A stretch of DNA of 16,589 nt from JAZDLC01 sp043802345 (GTDB lineage Bacteria > Planctomycetota > B15-G4 > JADJEK01), in NCBI GenBank assembly GCA_043802345.1, contig JAZDLC010000065.1, positions 1 through 16,589 of the forward strand. Reading direction: 5' to 3'. Positions within the stretch are counted from its first letter, which is position 1; the number at the start of each line of letters is the position of its first letter. A program made the position numbers and the translations under genes. Under the pieces are notes generated by a model that ran no database searches, had not been told where the DNA came from, and was given only the letters and a program-made list of their open reading frames with translations. Shown here piece by piece: positions 1 to 5,193 of this stretch.

Positions 1-567
1 GTGCCACTCTGCAGTCTCCATTCCGTTTCGAAGGGTTTCTACGGTGAGTGCGGGCACCGCGGAGGGTACGTCGAACTGAGAAACCCGCCGCGGATCCAGG
101 GGACGAACATCGGCCTCACGGAAATCCTCTACAAGATGGCATCGGTCAGCCTCTGCCCCAACACGGTCGGCCAGGCGCTCACCTACCTGATGGTGAACCC
201 GCCCGAGAAGGGGAGCGAGTCGTACGACCTCTTCTGCAGCGAGAGGACGAGCATCCTCTCCGCCCTGCAGGCCAAGGCCGAGATGATCCGGAACGCCTTC
301 AAGGAAATGAAGGGCGTCGAGTGCTTCGGGAGATTGGGCGCGATGTACCTCTTCCCGCGGCTCGGCGAGCTGCCCGCGGGGAAGACCGACTTCGACTACT
401 GCATGGAGCTCCTCGAAGAGACCGGGCTGTGCACCGTGAACGGCTCGGGGTTCGGCCAGCAGGAAGGGACGCAGCACCTGCGGATCGCCTTCCTGCCTCC
501 CAGGGAACTGCTCGAGGAAGTGCTGCCGGCGTGGATTGCATTCCATAACCGGTTTGTCGGCGCGTGA
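1..567 (+). CDS. Alanine aminotransferase-like class I/II aminotransferase, C-terminal part (5' truncated)
   Basis: PLP-dependent aminotransferase, C-terminal ~188 residues only; the reading frame is open from the first base, so the N-terminal half lies outside and the GTG at base 1 is not a real start. The segment SVSKGFYGECGHRGGY (about residues 8-23 of the visible part) matches the alanine aminotransferase signature, with Lys11 as the expected Schiff-base lysine. Near the end, LRIAFLPP carries the arginine expected to bind the substrate carboxylate. The family moves amino groups between alanine and 2-oxoglutarate in the cytoplasm. This GECGxRGGY form is typical of the eukaryote-like ALT branch rather than AspC. 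The TGA stop is 40 bases before the next gene, which probably shares the transcript. Family is confident; substrate is inferred. Confidence 0.88.
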   Translation: MPLCSLHSVSKGFYGECGHRGGYVELRNPPRIQGTNIGLTEILYKMASVSLCPNTVGQALTYLMVNPPEKGSESYDLFCSERTSILSALQAKAEMIRNAFKEMKGVECFGRLGAMYLFPRLGELPAGKTDFDYCMELLEETGLCTVNGSGFGQQEGTQHLRIAFLPPRELLEEVLPAWIAFHNRFVGA

Positions 568-592
568 TGGTGGCGAGCGGGCCGTGGCCAAC

Positions 593-597
593 AGGAG
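593..597 (+). promoter_or_regulatory. Ribosome binding site fixing a TTG start
   Basis: AGGAG lies 10 bases before the TTG at 608. It supports TTG over an in-frame ATG at 536, which would overlap the aminotransferase by 32 bases and put 24 charged residues in front of a clean lipoprotein signal peptide. Confidence 0.6.
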
Positions 598-607
598 AAA
601 CGAACCG

Positions 608-1561
608 TTGAAGACCTCTCCGATCCTGGTGCTGGCTCTCGCGGCGGCCGTCACCGGTTGCCGGAGCCTTCCGAGTGAACGACCGTATGCTCTGGTCCTG
701 GGCACGGCCCAGGACGGCGGCCTGCCGCATGTCGGCTGCCGCGGCGAGGCGTGCGAGGCCGCCCGCAGGAATCCGGAGAAGGGGCGGCTGATCACATCGC
801 TGCTACTGGCCGATCCCAAGAGCGGCGGGCGATGGCTGTTCGACGCCACCCCCGACCTGAAGCAACAGGTGGAGCGCGCCCGGAATCATCCTCCCGGCCG
901 TTCCGCCGCCGGCGACAAGAGACCCCCATTGTTCGACGGGATCTTCCTGACCCACGCCCACATGGGGCACTACACAGGTCTCTTTCAACTGGGCAAGGAG
1001 GCGTACGGCTCCCGGGATGTCCCGCTGTACGTCACTCAACGCATGGCGGCCTTTCTCCGGGTGAACGACCCATGGCGTTCGATGCTCGAAGCCGGAGCGT
1101 TGGACCTCCGCATCGTCGAGTACGACACGCCCGTTCCGTTGACCAGCGAACTCTCCGTGACCGCCCTGCCGGTGCCGCACCGCGACGAGTATTCCGACAC
1201 CGTGGCGCTTCTCATCGAAGGACCGGAGCGCACGCTTCTCTACCTGCCGGACATCGACAAGTGGCAGCGGTTCGCGCTGCCGATCGAACTGCTGGTCGAG
1301 CAGGTCGATGTCGCTCTGCTGGACGGGACGTTCTTCGAGGATGGGGAGATCCCCGGCAGGTCGATCGATGAGATCCCCCATCCGTTCATCGCCGAATCGA
1401 TGGAACGCTTCAGGAAGCTGCCGCCGGATGAGCGGCGCAAGATCTTCTTCACTCACCTGAACCACACCAATCCCGCCGCTGATCCAGGCAGCGCCGCGGC
1501 GGCGGCGGTACAGAGGGCCGGCCTCGCCATCGCGAGAGAAGGCCAGATCGAGAAGTTATGA
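608..1561 (+). CDS. PqqB-like metallo-beta-lactamase-fold hydrolase, predicted lipoprotein
   Basis: A 317-residue MBL-fold protein. From the TTG start, the N-terminus is a short basic segment, a hydrophobic run and a lipobox ending VTGC (Cys18), so it is probably a lipid-anchored periplasmic protein. Family marks: LGTAQDGGLPHVGC near residues 31-44, the metal motif HAHMGH (His116, His118, His121), VPHRDEYSDT (His191), LYLPDIDKW, DGTFF, and a late THLNHTNP (His283, His286). These match the stand-alone PqqB-like group, not only the PQQ operon enzyme; no other pqq gene is visible, so cofactor synthesis should not be assumed. The usual Asp of HxHxDH is Gly here. The stop overlaps the next start (ATGA, 1558-1561), suggesting translational coupling to the hydrolase. 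Reaction and substrate are unknown. Confidence 0.85.
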   Translation: MKTSPILVLALAAAVTGCRSLPSERPYALVLGTAQDGGLPHVGCRGEACEAARRNPEKGRLITSLLLADPKSGGRWLFDATPDLKQQVERARNHPPGRSAAGDKRPPLFDGIFLTHAHMGHYTGLFQLGKEAYGSRDVPLYVTQRMAAFLRVNDPWRSMLEAGALDLRIVEYDTPVPLTSELSVTALPVPHRDEYSDTVALLIEGPERTLLYLPDIDKWQRFALPIELLVEQVDVALLDGTFFEDGEIPGRSIDEIPHPFIAESMERFRKLPPDERRKIFFTHLNHTNPAADPGSAAAAAVQRAGLAIAREGQIEKL

Positions 1562-2286
1562 ACGACTCCGAGCTGTCCCGATTCGACGTCCTGACGTTCG
1601 ACTGCTACGGCACGCTCATCGATTGGGAGAAGGGCCTGCTGGCAGCGATGTCGGGCTGGTTCCCCGCGGGCCGGATGAGACCCGCGGACGAGGAACTGCT
1701 CGCGGCGTATGCGGACTGCGAGGCCAGGGAAGAGCGAGAGTCTCCGGGGCACCCGTATCCGCTGATCCTCGAGGGCGCGGGCCGCGCGCTGGCTGAGCGC
1801 TTCGGAACCGATCTCGGTGACGCGGAAGCAGCCGCCTTCTCTCAGTCGGTACGCGACTGGCCGCCGTTCGACGACAGCAAGGAAGCGCTGGCGCTGCTGA
1901 AGCAGCGGTACAAGCTGGTGATTCTCTCCAACATCGACGGCGAGTCATTCGCCCACAGCCAGAAGAAGCTCGGGTGCGAGTTCGACGCCGTCATCACCGC
2001 CGAGGAGGTGAAGCACTACAAGCCGGACGTCCGGATGTTCGAAGCCGCCTTCGCCCGCGTCGCCGGCATGGGATTCCAGCAGGACAGGATCCTGCACGTC
2101 GCCCAGAGCCTCTATCACGACCACGTTCCCGCGAAGCAGCTCGGCATGCGAACGGTGCACATCGATCGCCGGGCGGGGAAACCGCGTGGCGGCGCGACTC
2201 CCCCGCCCCAGGTCCCGGTCCACCCGGACTGGACTTTCAACACCTTGATCGACTTCGCCCGCGCGGCGAACATCCACACCCGGTGA
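1558..2286 (+). CDS. HAD-superfamily hydrolase, haloacid dehalogenase type II-like
   Basis: A 242-residue cytoplasmic HAD hydrolase. Motif I is DCYGTL with nucleophile Asp15; the Tyr two residues later, instead of the Asp of phosphatases, is characteristic of the 2-haloacid dehalogenase branch. Motif II is ILSNIDG (Ser124), motif III is the lysine in VKHYKPD (residues 151-157), and motif IV is HVAQSLYHDHVPAKQLG with Asp188. The cap lies at about residues 20-105. Members hydrolyse C-halogen or phosphoester bonds; actual dehalogenase activity is not established by sequence, and I do not see the early arginine used by classical L-2-haloacid dehalogenases in an obvious place. Its start overlaps the upstream stop. 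The last five residues, NIHTR, and the TGA are encoded inside the large palindrome that also ends the convergent gene, so this tail is unlikely to be ancestral. Confidence 0.85.
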   Translation: MNDSELSRFDVLTFDCYGTLIDWEKGLLAAMSGWFPAGRMRPADEELLAAYADCEAREERESPGHPYPLILEGAGRALAERFGTDLGDAEAAAFSQSVRDWPPFDDSKEALALLKQRYKLVILSNIDGESFAHSQKKLGCEFDAVITAEEVKHYKPDVRMFEAAFARVAGMGFQQDRILHVAQSLYHDHVPAKQLGMRTVHIDRRAGKPRGGATPPPQVPVHPDWTFNTLIDFARAANIHTR

Positions 2287-2342
2287 ACATCTTCGCCAGG
2301 TGAAATCACCTGGCGAAGATGTTCACCGGGTGTGGATGTTCG
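2267..2342. repeat. Perfect palindrome, 37-base arms and 2-base loop, across two convergent gene ends
   Basis: The left arm (2267-2303) starts CGAACATCCACACCCGG. The right arm (2306-2342) is its exact reverse complement, separated by AA. Identity stops at the arm edges: position 2266 and the base beyond 2342 no longer pair. Each arm carries the codons AAC ATC CAC ACC CGG TGA in frame, so both convergent genes end in NIHTR. GGTGA also occurs twice per arm. No T-run follows on either strand, so this is not a textbook intrinsic terminator, though a bidirectional terminator or mRNA-stabilising hairpin is plausible. A dispersed palindromic element or an assembly junction are alternatives. Confidence 0.95.
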
Positions 2343-3147
2343 GGCCCACCGCGAGCTCGACCACCTTCAGGACCTCGGCGCGAGTCAGCTTGTCGCGGCC
2401 CGCGATGAGTGCGTCGAGTGTGGCGTGGGCGAGGGCGAGGGGGATGGCGCAAAAGGCCCGGATCGGACCCTCGGGAAGCAGGGCGGTGTACTCGTCCGCG
2501 ACCGACAGGTTCTTGCGGGCGTACTCCTGCATGCGCGCCGGCGTCCAGCCATCGGGAAAAAAGTCCGCCCCCGCGGCGAGATCCTCCTGGTGGTTGCGCA
2601 GGATGTTGACCGCCTGCAGTCCGCGCCCGAACCCGAGGGCGCGGGTGCGGTCTGTCTGGGTCCCGTCGTGCCAGGCCCACAGGTCGGAAAGGAGCAGGCC
2701 GACCGCGCCCGCCACGCCGTACGTGTAGCGGTCCAGGTCGGCCTCGGTCTCCACCCGGAAACCAACCCGCACCCAGTGGGCCATGCGAGCCGCCATGGCG
2801 GCGGTCGAATCCCAGATCCTGAGAGCGATGGAGGAAGGCGCGAAATCCGCCCACTCCGCGAGACGCAGAGTTACCTCCGGAAGTTCGGCCGCGTGGGGCG
2901 CGAACAGCCGCTCAAGTTCCTGGGCCGGCAGGCTCTCGTCCGACGCCTGGAAGATCAGGGCGATGGAGTCGAGCAGATGGGAAGCGACTTCCCGGTTGAG
3001 CTCCCGGTGATCCTCGATTTCGTCGATGGCCCGCATGCAGAGATAGGCGCTGGCCACAGCTTCCTTCAGCCCTTCCGGCAGACGCACGATCGGCAAGAAG
3101 AACGTCCGGCTGGTCTGTTCGAGAACCCGGTAGGCGTCTTGAGACAC
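2323..3147 (-). CDS. Squalene/phytoene synthase family protein
   Basis: A 274-residue all-helical trans-isoprenyl diphosphate synthase (head-to-head condensation family), at the lower end of family length. Visible marks: SRTFFLPI (residues 13-20), first aspartate-rich motif DEIED (42-46), YGVAGAVG (143-150) and second motif NILRNHQED (181-189), followed by FFPDGW. The canonical second motif is NILRDxxED; here the first Asp is Asn185. This variant is one I associate with a bacterial 'squalene/phytoene synthase' subgroup of uncertain product. No ATG fits in frame near the start of homology; GTG at 3147 has AGGAA six bases upstream. The first residue reads as Met and the second is Ser. C-terminal NIHTR and the stop come from the palindrome. 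No desaturase, hpn gene or squalene cyclase is adjacent, so the product (squalene, phytoene or other) is undetermined. Confidence 0.85.
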   Translation of the reverse strand: MSQDAYRVLEQTSRTFFLPIVRLPEGLKEAVASAYLCMRAIDEIEDHRELNREVASHLLDSIALIFQASDESLPAQELERLFAPHAAELPEVTLRLAEWADFAPSSIALRIWDSTAAMAARMAHWVRVGFRVETEADLDRYTYGVAGAVGLLLSDLWAWHDGTQTDRTRALGFGRGLQAVNILRNHQEDLAAGADFFPDGWTPARMQEYARKNLSVADEYTALLPEGPIRAFCAIPLALAHATLDALIAGRDKLTRAEVLKVVELAVGPNIHTR

Positions 3148-3153
3148 GTCCGA

Positions 3154-3158
3154 TTCCT
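3154..3158 (-). promoter_or_regulatory. Ribosome binding site for a GTG start
   Basis: AGGAA on the minus strand lies six bases before the GTG at 3147. It decides the start of the synthase gene, since an upstream ATG at 3185 is out of frame. Confidence 0.55.
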
Positions 3159-3280
3159 GTGCTGCTGATGGATGCCCGGGGGCATGGTAGCAGTGAACCC
3201 GGGGCGGGCCGATGCTCAATTCAGTCCCCCTCCGAGGTTTCCACCACTGGGGCCAGCTCCGGCCGCAGAACGACATCCTG

Positions 3281-3320
3281 GACATGGAACGACATGGAAC
3301 GACATGGAACGACATGGAAC
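3281..3320. repeat. Four exact tandem copies of a 10-base unit (GACATGGAAC)
   Basis: The unit is repeated 4.0 times without a mismatch, and a degenerate partial copy (CGACAT) sits just before it at 3271-3276. The array is in the 297-base gap (3148-3444) between the TMTC-like gene stop and the synthase start, about 135 bases upstream of the synthase. A period near one helical turn would place each copy on the same DNA face, as in an operator array, but it is also what slippage yields. The rest of the gap (3148-3270, 3321-3444) holds no gene I can support and no convincing -35/-10 pair. Confidence 0.9.
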
Positions 3321-3444
3321 CACTCTCCGCGTGAGCAAGAGTCCGCGTTCCGCAAGCGGGCTCACTGTAGCGGATCGGCCTCGACCAGTCCACCGGCGGG
3401 AAGGAGGTTCAGCGCGACCGGGCCTCTCTCCTTCGCGAGCCCGC

Positions 3445-5055
3445 CTACTTCATTTCCTGCAGAACGTGCTCCAGCAGGACCTTGCTCGGCTCGTGGTCCG
3501 GGTGATACTGCAGCATCAAGCGGAGCTGAGCAGCCGCCCCCTCCAGATCGCCCTTCCGCGCCAGGGCGAATCCGATGCCATACACGGTATTCCAGTAGTT
3601 GGGCCACGTCTCCTGAGCCGCGTGGAAGTAGGTGATCGCCCCGTCGTAGTCGCCGAGGTCGATCAGGTTCCTGCCGATGTTGTACTGCACCTTGGCGCGC
3701 ACCGAGTAGTGCACCCGGGCCGGATCGACCTTCTCCGCGGCCCGCAGGAGTGTTAGCGAACGGTCCAGATCGCCCTGCTGCCTCGAGGCGATGCTGGCGA
3801 GATTGATGCTGGCCATCGCGGCGGCCGGGTTCTTGCGAAGGGTGTCCTCGAACAACTCCTGCGACGAGTGGAACACCTTGCAGCGTTCATGCGTCTGCCA
3901 GCCGAGCAGCAGCAACAGCAGACCCGTCACCAACCATCGCGCCCGCGGCGGCAGCCTGGCCAGCAGCGCGGCGAACAGGGCGAGAGGACCGAACATCGCC
4001 AGGTACTGGAAGTGGTCGGCCACGTAGCTGTAGATCATCGGGTAGAAGTCGACCAGGCCGAGCGCGGGCAGCAGCGTGCCCCCGAAGTAGAGCGCCGCGA
4101 CGAGAGGCCCGACGCCCAGGCGCCGCCTCGCAAGGTACAGGGCGATCAGCAGCGCCACCGCCAGCAGCGGCGCCACGAGTCTGAAGGAGCCGGCAGCGTG
4201 GATGTCCCACCTGGGGTAGATGAACATCAGATCGACCGGTGCCAACAGCTTGCCGAGATAGAACCAGACCGCCTGGCCGGCAACGGCCACCCGATCCAGA
4301 AGTGACAGGCCCATCTCGACCCGCTCCGCGCCGACCACCTTCGCTTCGACCCATGCGGTCATGAACACCATCAGGGTGCCCGCCACGAAGAACGGCAGAA
4401 GCAGCAGGAGTTCCCGCATCGTCGGGCGCGACCGGCGCCATCCGATCAGGAGCAGCAGGACGGCCGGCAGGGAAGCGGTGACCGACTTCGAGAGCAGCGC
4501 GGCCAGGAAGAGCAGGAGCGCCAGGGAGTAGTCGAGGAGACGTCCGTTTCTTCCGCTCCGGTCAACGCCGAAGAAACGGAGCGAGGCCAGCACCGACCCG
4601 AGAAAGAACAGGGTCGACAGGACGTTCTTCCGTTCCGAGATCCAGGCGACCGATTCCACGGTCACCGGATGGACGGCGAACAGCGCGGCCGCCACCAGGG
4701 CGCCCGGCACCCCGAGCGCGCGCAGGACCCTGAAGAACAGGACCGCGTTCAGCAGGTGGAGACAGACATTCACCAGATGGAAGCTGAACGGATCCTTGCC
4801 GCAGACCTGCTTCTCGTCGTGGATCTGGCTCTCCATCCAGAACGTGGTGAACACCACCGGGTAGTACTGCGGCGTGGCGCCGACCTCGAACCAGATGCGG
4901 CCCAGTCCAGAGAGGTCGTCCAGCGTGGTGTTGTCCACAACGTACGCGTCGTCGTCCCAGATGAACTCGCCGTCGAGAGCCGGCAGGAAGGCCAGGAAGG
5001 TGATCAGGATCAGCAGCGCCGCGCCCGCGCCAGGCTGTCTCCTTGATCCCGTCAT
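3445..5055 (-). CDS. TMTC-like membrane protein: GT-C glycosyltransferase-type core with C-terminal TPRs
   Basis: A 536-residue polytopic membrane protein. The N-terminus is a TM helix (about 12-28), followed by an extracytoplasmic loop with FIWDDDAYVVDN (31-42) whose acidic cluster is typical of GT-C/protein mannosyltransferase-like enzymes. YYPV (64-67) and HPVTVESVAWISERKN (129-144) are hallmark TMTC-family motifs. About ten hydrophobic segments follow up to about residue 395, then roughly 125 residues of TPR-like helical pairs (for example GRNLIDLGDYDGAITYFHAA). Animal TMTC proteins are O-mannosyltransferases using lipid-linked mannose; bacterial members are uncharacterised, so glycosyl transfer is inference. 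The ATG start has GGAGG 11 bases upstream and overlaps the stop of an 11-codon open frame (ATGA). The 968-residue periplasmic protein gene is 138 bases upstream, possibly co-transcribed. Confidence 0.82.
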   Translation of the reverse strand: MTGSRRQPGAGAALLILITFLAFLPALDGEFIWDDDAYVVDNTTLDDLSGLGRIWFEVGATPQYYPVVFTTFWMESQIHDEKQVCGKDPFSFHLVNVCLHLLNAVLFFRVLRALGVPGALVAAALFAVHPVTVESVAWISERKNVLSTLFFLGSVLASLRFFGVDRSGRNGRLLDYSLALLLFLAALLSKSVTASLPAVLLLLIGWRRSRPTMRELLLLLPFFVAGTLMVFMTAWVEAKVVGAERVEMGLSLLDRVAVAGQAVWFYLGKLLAPVDLMFIYPRWDIHAAGSFRLVAPLLAVALLIALYLARRRLGVGPLVAALYFGGTLLPALGLVDFYPMIYSYVADHFQYLAMFGPLALFAALLARLPPRARWLVTGLLLLLLGWQTHERCKVFHSSQELFEDTLRKNPAAAMASINLASIASRQQGDLDRSLTLLRAAEKVDPARVHYSVRAKVQYNIGRNLIDLGDYDGAITYFHAAQETWPNYWNTVYGIGFALARKGDLEGAAAQLRLMLQYHPDHEPSKVLLEHVLQEMK

Positions 5056-5087
5056 CCGGCCACGGACCTCCAGACCCGTGGCTTCAT
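5052..5087 (-). CDS. Possible 11-residue leader peptide chained by ATGA overlaps
   Basis: The frame encodes MKPRVWRSVAG. Its ATG overlaps the stop of the 25-residue frame upstream, and its TGA overlaps the ATG of the TMTC-like gene. The double ATGA chain would carry ribosomes into the membrane-protein gene. It has no homology argument and could be chance. Confidence 0.2.
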   Translation of the reverse strand: MKPRVWRSVAG

Positions 5088-5161
5088 GACGTGCCGTCTC
5101 CCGCCCTGGATTCCCCGGCGAGAAGCCGGAGAAGGTCGGCGAGCACCAGCGTGATCGCCAT
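5084..5161 (-). CDS. Possible 25-residue small open frame between operon genes
   Basis: MAITLVLADLLRLLAG followed by a polar tail; GGGAGG lies six bases before the ATG, a better ribosome site than that of the TMTC-like gene. The stop overlaps the next tiny frame. It occupies most of the 138-base gap between the 968-residue gene and the TMTC-like gene. It could be a real small hydrophobic protein, a coupling leader or chance; I recognise no family. Confidence 0.3.
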   Translation of the reverse strand: MAITLVLADLLRLLAGESRAGDGTS

Positions 5162-5193
5162 CGCGAACCTCCCGAGTCACACCCCGCCCCTCC

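Noticed and set aside
536..607. ATG at 536 as the start of the MBL-fold protein
   Set aside because: It overlaps the aminotransferase by 32 bases and buries the lipoprotein signal; TTG at 608 has a ribosome site and gives a standard signal peptide.
608..1561. Calling the MBL-fold gene pqqB
   Set aside because: No other pqq gene is present, it is a lipoprotein, and it matches the stand-alone PqqB-like group; a gene symbol would overstate function.
3271..3320. The 10-base repeats as a CRISPR array or replication iterons
   Set aside because: There are no spacers, the unit is too short for CRISPR, and no replication initiator gene or AT-rich region is nearby.
3148..3393. N-terminal extension of the synthase to an ATG at 3393
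   Set aside because: The extension reads through the 10-base tandem repeats (SFHVVPCRSMS-type sequence), has no family similarity, and GTG at 3147 with AGGAA upstream begins exactly at homology.
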